From: UBA1370 sp964515115
GTDB taxonomy: Bacteria > Patescibacteriota > Microgenomatia > UBA1400 > PJMF01
Length of the DNA: 38,858 nucleotides
Assembly: GCA_964515115.1 (NCBI GenBank)
Contig: CAZESB010000008.1
Coordinates: 1-38,858 of the forward strand
Direction: 5' to 3'
Shown here piece by piece: positions 15,987-24,131 of the stretch (positions are counted from its first letter, which is position 1; each line of letters begins with the position of its first letter). The notes beneath the pieces are model-generated. The model was not told the DNA's origin and did not search any database. It saw only the letters and a list, made by a program, of their open reading frames with translations. The translations under genes and the position numbers were made by a program.

Positions 15987-17999
15987 TTAAAGTTCATGCA
16001 CCGGCGTGTCCGCATCACCCGCCGAAGTTAGTTCCCTTTTTTTCCTGACATAAAGCAGCATCGTTTCCACAAACACTCCGTGACTCCAAACCAGCGGGGT
16101 AGCGGAGCGAGACTCACCGGTGTGGGGATTGAGCTGCTCCGCCAATACGCCCGATTGGTATTGATAATTGAGCACCCAGTTGAGCACTCTTTCTACTTCA
16201 GTTAAATCTTCCTGCGTCACCGCTGTTTTTCTCAGCAGCCGCTGAGCTTCCCAAAGCGTGGTAATAAACCAGGGATTGGGCAGATCGGTGTCGCGGAAAT
16301 AATTATCCTTTTCGTAACGAATGTAGCCGCCTACTTCAGCAGGATTCTTCAGCCGCTCGGCTACTTGTTGCTGGGTTTTGATGAAAAGAGGATCGTCTTG
16401 TTCCAACATTTCAAAGTACCAAAGGCCAAAAAGGGAGCTGGCGTCAACGGTTTTGTCATGAATAATTTCGCCATTTTCCCCGTAGGTGGCAATGCGCACA
16501 AAAGAGTCCAGTTCGGCGCTGAAAAGATGCTCCATGGTAGCTTCCTTGATCTCCTTGGCTGCCTTGTTAAAGAGGCGCATGTTGTTGCGCTTGTCGAGCA
16601 GTTCTGAAAACTGGGCTGCCGCTTTGAGGCCGCCATAAACAGCCGCGCAGGTGTAAGTAGAAACACCAATTTTCTCCTCCCAAAGGTCGTAGGAAGGCAG
16701 CGGCAGCCCAGTCGGTTTATGCCTGAATTTCACCAAAAACTCTGCCATTTTTTCTATCAGCGGCTTATAAAGCAACTCAATAAACTCCAAATCTTTAGCA
16801 TTTTTGTAATGCTTCCAAAGAGAAAACAAAACGCTGGCAGTTTCATCTTCCTGAATCGGCAGCTGCAAAATACCATCTTTCAACCATTGCTGCTGTGAAG
16901 TGGTGGAGTGCCAAGTTGAGCCCAAGCTTTTATCCGGACGGTAACGATGGTGCAAGTAACCATCTTGATGCAAAATTTCTTGGCAAAAAATAAAAAAGGG
17001 CTTGGTGACGTCGGTGAAGCCCGCTTCGCCCAGCGAATTAATAATAAAAGCTGCATCCCTCGGCCACATGTAGCTGTAATCATCCTTGCCGTACTCGATC
17101 ATCTCGCTGTCAGCCGAAGCAATGATGCTGCCGCGGTTGTCAGTGTGACAGCGCAAAACAAAAAGCGAAGTATCGAACAATTTTTTCAGCTCCGGCGTCA
17201 CGTAATCATCAAAATCAAAATGTTGTGTTTTCAACCAAGCATTCCAGTAGCTCTCAGTGGAATGGAGCATCGCTGCCGGAGTCTTTTTCAAAACCAAGTC
17301 GTTCAGTTCATAGCCACCATCCAAAGACTTGCCAGCACAAATCCAGTAATAAATCCGCGCTTTCTGCTTACTCTCACAAGTAGTCGAAAACCTAATCACC
17401 GAGTCAACCGAGCCATGCTCAACCGCATTTTTAGTCAGTTCCCCATCTTCCGCGTCCTTAAAAGAACCTTCCTTGCCCTCAAACTCATAAGCACCAACCG
17501 TGTAATCGTCTATGGCCGTGCCGGCAGCCGTTCGACCATTAATAATAAAAACCCGATTGCCTTTGTAATGAACTACCGCGTTGTGAGTAGGATCGTAAAA
17601 AGCGGTATTGCGCTTCTTGCTTTCATTGATGTGGAAAACCTGATGAAAAAACAGTTTGACATCAAGGTGCGCTTCGGTGTGATTGTAAACATCAACTTGC
17701 CGCACAAAAACATTGGTTTCGTTGTAGACAATGTCTTCCATCACTACCGTTATTTGTAGAGCAGGGTTTTTGCAAAGCAAATAACCGACCATTGTCTCTG
17801 GCTTATAACCAATATTAATCTCCCAACTACCATCATCAATCCAAGAAAAAGTGCCGTTGACCTGAATGCCAATCCGGTGTTTATGACCACTCACATGGTT
17901 TTCCAAACCGACATACGGATAATACATATCCCGAACGAAGCCGTGTTCGTCCAGGCAGACTAAAAATTTGCCATTTCCTAAAGTCAGTGCTCTGGCCAT
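15987..17999 (-). CDS. GH15 glucoamylase-like glycoside hydrolase
   Basis: A 670-residue glycosidase. The N-terminal beta-sandwich domain opens with LTLGNGKFLVCLDEHGFVRDMYYPYVG, typical of bacterial GH15 and related glucodextranase-like enzymes. The (alpha/alpha)6 catalytic domain contains DDYSYMWPRDAAFIINSL, LPSYDLWEEKIGVSTYT (general acid Glu), NPWFITTLWEAQ and VLAEQLNPHTGE (catalytic base Glu), so both catalytic acids are present. There is no signal peptide; it should act on an intracellular alpha-glucan or oligosaccharide, removing terminal glucose. The ATG at 17999 is chosen over an upstream in-frame start because a TATAGT box lies 6 nt before it. It follows GH57 in the operon. Confidence 0.88.
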   Translation of the reverse strand: MARALTLGNGKFLVCLDEHGFVRDMYYPYVGLENHVSGHKHRIGIQVNGTFSWIDDGSWEINIGYKPETMVGYLLCKNPALQITVVMEDIVYNETNVFVRQVDVYNHTEAHLDVKLFFHQVFHINESKKRNTAFYDPTHNAVVHYKGNRVFIINGRTAAGTAIDDYTVGAYEFEGKEGSFKDAEDGELTKNAVEHGSVDSVIRFSTTCESKQKARIYYWICAGKSLDGGYELNDLVLKKTPAAMLHSTESYWNAWLKTQHFDFDDYVTPELKKLFDTSLFVLRCHTDNRGSIIASADSEMIEYGKDDYSYMWPRDAAFIINSLGEAGFTDVTKPFFIFCQEILHQDGYLHHRYRPDKSLGSTWHSTTSQQQWLKDGILQLPIQEDETASVLFSLWKHYKNAKDLEFIELLYKPLIEKMAEFLVKFRHKPTGLPLPSYDLWEEKIGVSTYTCAAVYGGLKAAAQFSELLDKRNNMRLFNKAAKEIKEATMEHLFSAELDSFVRIATYGENGEIIHDKTVDASSLFGLWYFEMLEQDDPLFIKTQQQVAERLKNPAEVGGYIRYEKDNYFRDTDLPNPWFITTLWEAQRLLRKTAVTQEDLTEVERVLNWVLNYQYQSGVLAEQLNPHTGESRSATPLVWSHGVFVETMLLYVRKKRELTSAGDADTPVHEL

Positions 18000-18005
18000 G
18001 TTATC

Positions 18006-18035
18006 ACTATACCAATCTCCGGGAGGACTGAGCAA
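18006..18035 (-). promoter_or_regulatory. Internal promoter before GH15
   Basis: Minus-strand TTGCTC (18035-18030), 18-nt spacer, TATAGT (18011-18006), then 6 nt and the ATG at 17999. This would give a leaderless GH15-kinase transcript separate from the GT4-GH57 message. Confidence 0.5.
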
Positions 18036-18059
18036 TCTAAACAACTGGCTACAAGTGGA

Positions 18060-19259
18060 TCAAATCAAGTTTTCTTGCAAATCCGCCAGCGCGATGCAGT
18101 AAGAACGGTAGGCTTCATAGGGGGTTTCGTACGGGCTGAAGTAAGCATGGACATCACCATCAGCAGACCACTTAGTACACATGTAGTAAAAGTGGTCGCT
18201 AATTAGTAAGTTTTTCCACTTGTTAAGCAACTTTTGGTCGCCCGTTTGCTTAACTTTTTTCTCCAAAGAGTAAATTAGGCGCAGTGTATCTTGTTGCAAC
18301 TCGTTTTCCGTCCAGGCAGTGGTATCGCGGTCGACGTCAGCCCAGGAAATTGGTTCCGGCACGTCGTACACCGGCAACTTGGCCACGTCTGGCGGTTTGA
18401 GTGGAGAGAAGACCATCTTCGGAGTCACAAAAGAGTTCCACTCCTTTTGCAAAAATCGAGCCACGAAAACCCGGAAAAATTCAAAAATGCCTGTGTCTTT
18501 CCATTGGTGCTCGCCAAAAGTTTCAAAGTCCATAAACAAGTTGACATAATCATTTTCCGGATAAAGCTCCACCCACTCCAAGTAACGTTCAGCCGAGAGC
18601 GGATGCCACTGCCACTGGCGGTTGGAAAAACGAAAAGCAATGTCATCAGAAAGCGGCGCGTGCTTTAACAAGAGCGGCAGTTTATTTTCCGCATAACTGG
18701 AGTAGAGCTTGGTTTTTTGCCGACCGCCCATGTATCTATCAACCGCTTCAGTTAACATTCCTTGATAACCCATTTTAGCCACCATTTGAGCAATGTGATT
18801 TGAGTAGATCAACTCGGTGTTACGAAATGAGCTGGGCTTAACCTCAAACCAATGCTGAATGGCTTCCTGATGCTGCTTAACTTCCTCCAAAAACTCAGTC
18901 GGCGAGTAGAGGCTGGCCAAGGAGTGATAGTAAGTCTCGGCCAAAATCTCCACCTTGCCGGTTTTTACCAGCCGCTGAATTAGTTCAATTACCTCAGGAG
19001 CATATCTTTCCGCTTGCTCCAAAAAAACGCCGGAAATTGAAAAAGCGCAGTTAAACCCTTCGTGCTCGTCAATTAGTTGGTTCAACAACGACAACATCGG
19101 CAAGTAAGATTTGTGGGCCACTTTAAGGAAAATTTTCCTGTTGTCATCCTTTTGGTCCGAGTAAAAATAGTTGGCATCAGGATCACCCACATCAAAAATA
19201 GAAATATCCCGCAAGCGGTGAGGTTGATGCAGATGGAGGTAAAAACAAATCTTAGGCAT
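18060..19259 (-). CDS. GH57 alpha-amylase/glucan-acting enzyme
   Basis: A 399-residue GH57 enzyme. Conserved regions are visible in order: HLHQPHRL at the N-terminus, FSISGVFLEQ, VEILAETYYHSLAS, SSFRNTELIYS with the nucleophile Glu, and LFMDFETFGEHQW with the general-acid Asp. GH57 members include alpha-amylases, 4-alpha-glucanotransferases and branching enzymes; the short length and absence of an extended C-terminal region favour an alpha-amylase-like member. No signal peptide is present. It begins 6 nt after the GT4 synthase stop, so the two are co-transcribed; the enzyme may trim or branch the polymer made by the GT4 protein. Confidence 0.87.
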   Translation of the reverse strand: MPKICFYLHLHQPHRLRDISIFDVGDPDANYFYSDQKDDNRKIFLKVAHKSYLPMLSLLNQLIDEHEGFNCAFSISGVFLEQAERYAPEVIELIQRLVKTGKVEILAETYYHSLASLYSPTEFLEEVKQHQEAIQHWFEVKPSSFRNTELIYSNHIAQMVAKMGYQGMLTEAVDRYMGGRQKTKLYSSYAENKLPLLLKHAPLSDDIAFRFSNRQWQWHPLSAERYLEWVELYPENDYVNLFMDFETFGEHQWKDTGIFEFFRVFVARFLQKEWNSFVTPKMVFSPLKPPDVAKLPVYDVPEPISWADVDRDTTAWTENELQQDTLRLIYSLEKKVKQTGDQKLLNKWKNLLISDHFYYMCTKWSADGDVHAYFSPYETPYEAYRSYCIALADLQENLI

Positions 19260-19265
19260 GTAAAA

Positions 19266-20513
19266 TTAAGTTTCCGCGAGTGTTTGCTGATACAGTTGAT
19301 TCACTTTGCCCGCCGCTTCATCCCAGGTAAGATGATCCAGGTTTTGCAGTTGACCGTTGCGAACTTGTTGAGCAAAATCCTGGTCGGTGACCAGCTTAAT
19401 TACCGCCGCCGCCATTTTGTCTACATCCCAAAAATCAATAGCCAGGCTGCCGGTCATCACTTCGCTCACACCGGTATTTTTGGAAATAATCACCGGAATA
19501 TGACGCTGAGCCGCCTCGAGAGCCACCAAACCAAACGGCTCAGAAATGGAGGGCATCATAAAAACGTCAGCCCGGTTTAGCAGTTTTTCTTTTTGCACAT
19601 CGCGGATAAAGCCACTAAACAAAACCGAAGCCGACAAACCCTCTCGGGCTGTTTGGAAAAGCAGTTCATGATACATGTCGCCAGAGCCGGCCACTACGAA
19701 AAGCACCTCCGGTACTTCTTCTACCACTTTTTTGGCTACTTTGAGGAAATAATCGACCCCCTTATGCAAGGTTAGCCTGCCCATAAAAGCCACTAGCGGC
19801 CGCTTGCCGGCAAAATGATGCCTGCCTCTGTCGGGATAAAAGGGCAGCGGGTCGATGCCGTTGTGCACCACCGCTACTTTATTGGGGTTGATGCCATACT
19901 TTTGCACTAAAATGCTTTTGGTGTAATAACTAACGGCGATAACTTTGTCGGCGGCGTTGATTCCCAAGTACTCGGTATGCTCAATATAACTACTGCCGCT
20001 GCCAAGACCAGACCGGTCATACTCTGTCGAATGAACGTGGGTAATCAGCGGCTTGCCGGTTTTTTGCTTCAGTTCAATACCGGCGGGAAAAGACATCCAG
20101 TCATGAGCGTGGATAACTTGATACTTATTTTTCATTTTACGGCCCGTGTTAGTGACCACCTTGGCGTATTGACCCACTTTGGTTTCCAGCTCCGAGCGAG
20201 GCAGCGTCCGTAAAGTATACTGATCGAGATCTTCGCCTTGGCGCACTTGCAGCGTCTCCAAAGTAGTATCATAAACCGAAAATGGCGGCTGATAGAGGGT
20301 TTTCAGACCTTCAGCTCCCCAAGAATCATCGCTGCACTGAAGCAGTTTCATGTGGCTAATTTTGTCGGTGTGCAGGTAGGGAAGAGTAAAATGAATTTGG
20401 GTTTTTTGAGCTGCCAGAGCTCTTGTCAGTCCATGACAAGCAACGCCCAGTCCCCCACTATTGTGCGGCGGGTACTCCCATCCAATCATCATCACCTGTG
20501 CAGGCTGGCTCAT
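19266..20513 (-). CDS. GT4 glucan/glycogen synthase-like glycosyltransferase
   Basis: A 415-residue GT-B glycosyltransferase. The N-terminus reads MIGWEYPPHNSGGLGVACHGLTRAL, with the glycine loop typical of starch/glycogen synthase-like GT4/GT5 enzymes (compare KxGGL in GlgA). It continues with VIHAHDWMSFPAG, VAVVHNGID, AFMGRLTLHKGVDYFLKVA and MPSISEPFGLVALEAA (E-x7-E donor motif). Together with the GH57 and GH15 genes behind it, this points to a cytoplasmic alpha-glucan store. The ATG at 20513 has a GGAG ribosome site 6 nt ahead. It is the first gene of the operon. Confidence 0.87.
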   Translation of the reverse strand: MSQPAQVMMIGWEYPPHNSGGLGVACHGLTRALAAQKTQIHFTLPYLHTDKISHMKLLQCSDDSWGAEGLKTLYQPPFSVYDTTLETLQVRQGEDLDQYTLRTLPRSELETKVGQYAKVVTNTGRKMKNKYQVIHAHDWMSFPAGIELKQKTGKPLITHVHSTEYDRSGLGSGSSYIEHTEYLGINAADKVIAVSYYTKSILVQKYGINPNKVAVVHNGIDPLPFYPDRGRHHFAGKRPLVAFMGRLTLHKGVDYFLKVAKKVVEEVPEVLFVVAGSGDMYHELLFQTAREGLSASVLFSGFIRDVQKEKLLNRADVFMMPSISEPFGLVALEAAQRHIPVIISKNTGVSEVMTGSLAIDFWDVDKMAAAVIKLVTDQDFAQQVRNGQLQNLDHLTWDEAAGKVNQLYQQTLAET

Positions 20514-20555
20514 GACCACTCCAAAAAATCACTTCTAAAAAAGCGTTGTTACCAC

Positions 20556-20585
20556 AGTGTAGCCTGTTTTTGATAGTGAATTCAA
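20556..20585 (-). promoter_or_regulatory. Promoter of the alpha-glucan operon
   Basis: Minus-strand TTGAAT (20585-20580), 18-nt spacer and TACACT (20561-20556), about 40 nt before the GT4 start, which here has a real ribosome site. It lies just after the truB stop. Confidence 0.5.
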
Positions 20586-20587
20586 GA

Positions 20588-21313
20588 CTAATTCTGGTGG
20601 AAAAATTGTTGAGGCAAAGGGCAAATTGTTGCCTCGGTAAGGGAAAAAGTGCCGATGCGGGTTCGTCTGAGAGTTTTGACTGTGGCGCCGATTTTGAGCG
20701 CTTGACCAAGATCGTGAATCAGAGAGCGAATATAAGTTCCGGAACTGCAAGAAATTTCGAGGGTAAAAGTGGCGTTCTGCCTGGTTTCATTAAGTTGGTA
20801 GTCCAAAAGTTCAAGTTGGTGAATGATTATCGGCCGTGTCGGCAGCTCCATTGCTTTGGTGCCATCACGACGGGCAATTTGGTAAAGTTTTTTACCACCT
20901 TTCTTGACCGCAGAAAAGGGCGGCACGGTTTGGTTAATTGCTCCTCTAAAGTCTGCCAGTGCCGCTAATAAATTGCTTTCACTCACTTGACGAACCTTCT
21001 CCCAGGCAGTTTGCTGAGTAATCTCTCCTTCAAGATCATAGGTATTGGTCGCGATGCCCAACCGCGCGGAACAAAGGTAAGTTTTATCCTGCTTGAGGTA
21101 ATTAGCTTGAAGTTTGGTGTACTGTCTGCCAATGAGCAAAATCATCAGGCCGGTAGCCAACGGATCCAGCGTGCCGGTATGGCCAATTCTGCGGATGCCA
21201 CTCACTTGGCGCCCCCAGTCCACCACGTCGTGGCTGGTCAGGCGGGCCGGCTTGTCTACCAAGAGCAAACCTTCACCATCGGGCGCCTGTAAAATCTTAA
21301 GCTTTTCTGCCAT
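20588..21313 (-). CDS. truB: tRNA pseudouridine-55 synthase TruB
   Basis: TruB isomerises U55 in the T-loop of tRNAs. The 241-residue product shows GLLLVDKPARLTSHDVV at the N-terminus, the catalytic loop RRIGHTGTLDPLATGLM with the nucleophilic Asp, and ISCSSGTYIRSLIHDLG near the C-terminus. It is shorter than E. coli TruB (314) and lacks an obvious C-terminal PUA domain, as in many compact bacterial forms. The start at 21313 is chosen because AAAGGA precedes it and a TATAAT box lies 12 nt upstream; longer in-frame extensions would run antisense into the transketolase gene. Confidence 0.92.
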   Translation of the reverse strand: MAEKLKILQAPDGEGLLLVDKPARLTSHDVVDWGRQVSGIRRIGHTGTLDPLATGLMILLIGRQYTKLQANYLKQDKTYLCSARLGIATNTYDLEGEITQQTAWEKVRQVSESNLLAALADFRGAINQTVPPFSAVKKGGKKLYQIARRDGTKAMELPTRPIIIHQLELLDYQLNETRQNATFTLEISCSSGTYIRSLIHDLGQALKIGATVKTLRRTRIGTFSLTEATICPLPQQFFHQN

Positions 21314-21325
21314 GATCCTTTCAAG

Positions 21326-21348
21326 ATTATAACCTACTGTTGTATAGT
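21326..21348. promoter_or_regulatory. Divergent promoters of truB and transketolase
   Basis: Minus strand: TATAAT at 21331-21326, 12 nt before the truB ATG, with AAAGGA as ribosome site. Plus strand: TATAGT at 21343-21348, exactly 6 nt before the transketolase ATG at 21355, giving a leaderless mRNA. The two -10 boxes are about 12 bp apart, so the promoters overlap and probably compete. Confidence 0.55.
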
Positions 21349-21354
21349 AAAGGT

Positions 21355-22200
21355 ATGCATCCTGCCCACTCGCATCAACAACTTCGGCGCATTGCCACTC
21401 GGCTGCGGATTGAGGTGATTCGGCTGCTTGATGAGGCTGAGAGTGGCCATACCGGCGGCGCTTTGGGGATGGCGGAAATGTTCGCGGCTTTGTATTTTTC
21501 TGTTTTGCGGCACAATCCGCAAGATCCCGGCTGGGACGGGCGAGATTTTTTGTTTCTCTCCAACGGCCACACTTGTCCGATTTTGTACGCTGCCCTGGCA
21601 GAAGCCGGTTACTTTCCCAAAGAAGAACTAAGGACTTTTCGCCGCTTGGGCACTCGGTTGCAGGGCCACCCGCATTTGGGCTCAATTCCGGGGGTGGAAA
21701 ACACCTCGGGGCCGTTGGCGCAAGGTTTATCTCAGGCGGTGGGTACTGCTCTGGCTCTGAAAATGGACAAAAAAACCAATGAGGTTTTCTGTGTGATGGG
21801 TGATGGCGAACTCCAGGAAGGCCAAAATTGGGAGGCGCTACTTTTTGCCGGTACCAAACCGCTGGATAACTTGACGATTCTGATTGACCGAAATTTCATT
21901 CAGATTGACGGCCACACTGAAGACCTTGTGCCTCTTGAACCTCTGGCGGAAAAGCTCAGCGCTTTCAACTGGAATGTTTTGACGGTTAATGGCCATGATA
22001 TCAGCGCGGTGATGACTGCCTGCCACGCCACTAAAGCTATTGCCGACCGGCCAACAGCCATAATTTGCCATACCATTCCCGGCTATGGAGTTGATTTTAT
22101 GGAAAACAAACCTGAGTGGCACGGCAAACCGCCCAGCCGGATGGAAGCGCGCCAAGCCATTAAACAACTAGAGGCCAGGCTTTTGGAGGACCATGAGTAG
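21355..22200 (+). CDS. Transketolase, N-terminal (TPP-binding) subunit
   Basis: Transketolase moves two-carbon ketol units between sugar phosphates in the non-oxidative pentose phosphate pathway. This 281-residue chain is the N-terminal half: SGHTGGALGMAEMFAALYF, FLSNGHTCPILYAAL, NTSGPLAQGLSQAVG and the thiamine-diphosphate motif GDGELQEGQ...N, ending with a C-terminal GKPPSRMEA. The catalytic pyrimidine half is in the next gene, with an 8-nt overlap (ATG inside GACCATGAGTAG), so the two are translationally coupled. Split transketolases are common in archaea and CPR bacteria. The ATG at 21355 follows a TATAGT box by 6 nt. Confidence 0.9.
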   Translation: MHPAHSHQQLRRIATRLRIEVIRLLDEAESGHTGGALGMAEMFAALYFSVLRHNPQDPGWDGRDFLFLSNGHTCPILYAALAEAGYFPKEELRTFRRLGTRLQGHPHLGSIPGVENTSGPLAQGLSQAVGTALALKMDKKTNEVFCVMGDGELQEGQNWEALLFAGTKPLDNLTILIDRNFIQIDGHTEDLVPLEPLAEKLSAFNWNVLTVNGHDISAVMTACHATKAIADRPTAIICHTIPGYGVDFMENKPEWHGKPPSRMEARQAIKQLEARLLEDHE

Positions 22201-23170
22201 CAAGTTTTTAAGTGATTATCTGCGTCAGCCCACTTTTGGTACTACCAGAGATGGGTTTGGCCGTGGCTTGATTGAAGCCGCCGAAAATCCGCAAGTGGTA
22301 GTTTTGAGTGCCGATCTGACCGATTCCATGCGCCTGCAAGCATTTAAAGAAAAATTCCCGGACAGGTTCATTGCCATGGGAGTGGCGGAGGAAAACATGA
22401 TGGGGGTGGCCGCCGGCCTGGCGCTGCGCGGGAAAATTCCTGTCACCGGCAGTTTTGCTGTTTTTAGTCCGGGCAACTCTTTGGGGCCGCTCAGAGCCAG
22501 CGTCTGCTACTCAAACCTGCAGGTGATTATTGCCGGCGGCCACACTGGTTTTTCCGCTTCTCAAGATGGTGCTACCCATCAAGCGCTTGAGGACTTGGCT
22601 ATTATGCGTACCCTACCCAACATGACCGTTATTTCTCCCGCGGACGAAGAAGAAAGCCGCAAAGCTATCTTGGCTCTGATCAAAAATCCCGGCCCGGGCT
22701 ATATCAGGGTCGGCAAGCATCAGTCCCTCAACCTCACCAACCCCAACACTTCGTTTACAATCGGCCAGGCTCTGACTTTCCGCGAAGGGCAAGATTTAAC
22801 CATCATCGCCACCGGTAGCTTGGTGGCTCAGGCCATGGACGCCGCCGACGTTCTCAAAGCGCGCGGGACTGCTGCCAGAGTAATCAATATGCACACCATC
22901 AAGCCCATCGACAAAGCCGCCATCATCAAGGCCGCTCGAGAAACCGGTGGTATTGTCACCGCCGAAGAACACCAAATACATGGCGGCCTGGGCTCAGCGG
23001 TAGCGGAGGTTATCACTCAAAATTTCCCTGTCCCCCTCGAATTTGTGGCCGCCCAGGATACTTTCGGCGAATCAGGCACATCAAGAGAGCTGATGGCTAA
23101 ATATCAGGTGGATGTCAACGCTATTGTCAGAAAGTCGCTTGCACTACTAGATAGAAAAGTGAGAGAATAA
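22193..23170 (+). CDS. Transketolase, C-terminal (pyrimidine-binding) subunit
   Basis: A 325-residue partner of the preceding subunit. It has the Pyr domain (VVLSADLTDSMRL, IAMGVAEENMMGVAAGLALRG with the activating Glu for the TPP aminopyrimidine, GGHTGFSASQDGATHQALEDLA with the substrate-binding His/Asp) and the C-terminal transketolase domain (DLTIIATGSLVAQAMDAADVL, GGIVTAEEHQIHGGLG). All key residues look intact. It overlaps the N-subunit by 8 nt and is followed 4 nt later by ldh, so the three form one operon. The pair should assemble as an alpha2-beta2 complex. Confidence 0.9.
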   Translation: MSSKFLSDYLRQPTFGTTRDGFGRGLIEAAENPQVVVLSADLTDSMRLQAFKEKFPDRFIAMGVAEENMMGVAAGLALRGKIPVTGSFAVFSPGNSLGPLRASVCYSNLQVIIAGGHTGFSASQDGATHQALEDLAIMRTLPNMTVISPADEEESRKAILALIKNPGPGYIRVGKHQSLNLTNPNTSFTIGQALTFREGQDLTIIATGSLVAQAMDAADVLKARGTAARVINMHTIKPIDKAAIIKAARETGGIVTAEEHQIHGGLGSAVAEVITQNFPVPLEFVAAQDTFGESGTSRELMAKYQVDVNAIVRKSLALLDRKVRE

Positions 23171-23174
23171 AATC

Positions 23175-24110
23175 ATGCAAATACCGCTTAAAACCGATAC
23201 CAACAAAGTCGCTATTATCGGTTGCGGACGTGTTGGCATGACGGCTGCTTATGCCATCTTGCACCACAACTTTGTTCATGAACTGATTCTGTTTGGCCGT
23301 TCTAAAAAAAAGTTACTTGGTGAAAAACTTGATCTTGAACACGCCATGAGTTTTCTTCATTCCGCCCAAGTGACCGCCGCGGATGATTACGCAGAACTTA
23401 AAGGGGTGGATATTGCTATTATTACGGCTGGCGCTGCTCAAGAACCAGGCGAAACCAGGCTGGACTTAGCTAAAAAAAATACTGTCATCATTGAGGAAAT
23501 TGTTCCGCAAGTGGTTAAATACGCGCCCGACGCTATCATCATCATGGTCACTAATCCTGTGGACGTGCTTACCTACAAGGCTTATCAAATCGCAGGCCTG
23601 CCCAAAGGCAGAATTTTTGGCACCGGCACCGTTCTGGACACTTCCCGTTTTAGATTTCATCTTTCCGAGTTCATGAACATCAATCCCAGGAGCATTCATG
23701 CTTACATTTTGGGTGAGCACGGTGATAGTTCTTTTCCGGTCATTTCCAGCGCTACCGTGGGCGGTCAAGCGCTGATGTCTATGCCCAAATTTTCGCAGGA
23801 AAAAGCGCTCAAGGCTTATGAGCGCGCCCGTGACGCCGCTTACGAAATTATTGCTTCCAAAGGCTCCACCTACTATGCCATCGGCTCGGTCATTGCCCAC
23901 ATCACGGGCGCAGTCCTGCTCAACAGAAGGAGCGTGCTGCCGGTTTCCATTCCGCTGCATCAGTATCTTGGTTTCAACGGTGTTTCTCTGAGTGTGCCTT
24001 GCGTGGTAGGCCGAAGTGGGGTAGAGGAGATTTTAGAAATTAAACTGAACTGGGTTGAGCGGCAAGCTTTGGCTAAGTCGGTGACTCAAGTTCAACAGTA
24101 TCTTAAGTAG
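23175..24110 (+). CDS. ldh: L-lactate dehydrogenase
   Basis: An NAD-dependent 2-hydroxyacid dehydrogenase of the LDH/MDH family, 311 residues. The nucleotide loop reads VAIIGCGRVGMTAAYAI. The mobile loop reads AAQEPGETRLDL: Gln at the specificity position, and the catalytic Arg, mark lactate dehydrogenase; malate dehydrogenases carry Arg there. MVTNPVDVLTYKA, FHLSEFMNINPRS and the catalytic-His motif LGEHGDSSFPV follow. It reduces pyruvate to lactate and regenerates NAD+, consistent with fermentation. It is the last gene of the transketolase operon and is convergent with mutM. Confidence 0.9.
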   Translation: MQIPLKTDTNKVAIIGCGRVGMTAAYAILHHNFVHELILFGRSKKKLLGEKLDLEHAMSFLHSAQVTAADDYAELKGVDIAIITAGAAQEPGETRLDLAKKNTVIIEEIVPQVVKYAPDAIIIMVTNPVDVLTYKAYQIAGLPKGRIFGTGTVLDTSRFRFHLSEFMNINPRSIHAYILGEHGDSSFPVISSATVGGQALMSMPKFSQEKALKAYERARDAAYEIIASKGSTYYAIGSVIAHITGAVLLNRRSVLPVSIPLHQYLGFNGVSLSVPCVVGRSGVEEILEIKLNWVERQALAKSVTQVQQYLK

Positions 24111-24131
24111 TTGTTTATTTTCCGCCAATCA

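Noticed and set aside
16947..17759. 270-codon open frame on the plus strand
   Set aside because: Antisense to GH15, which has both catalytic Glu motifs; no family features in the antisense product.
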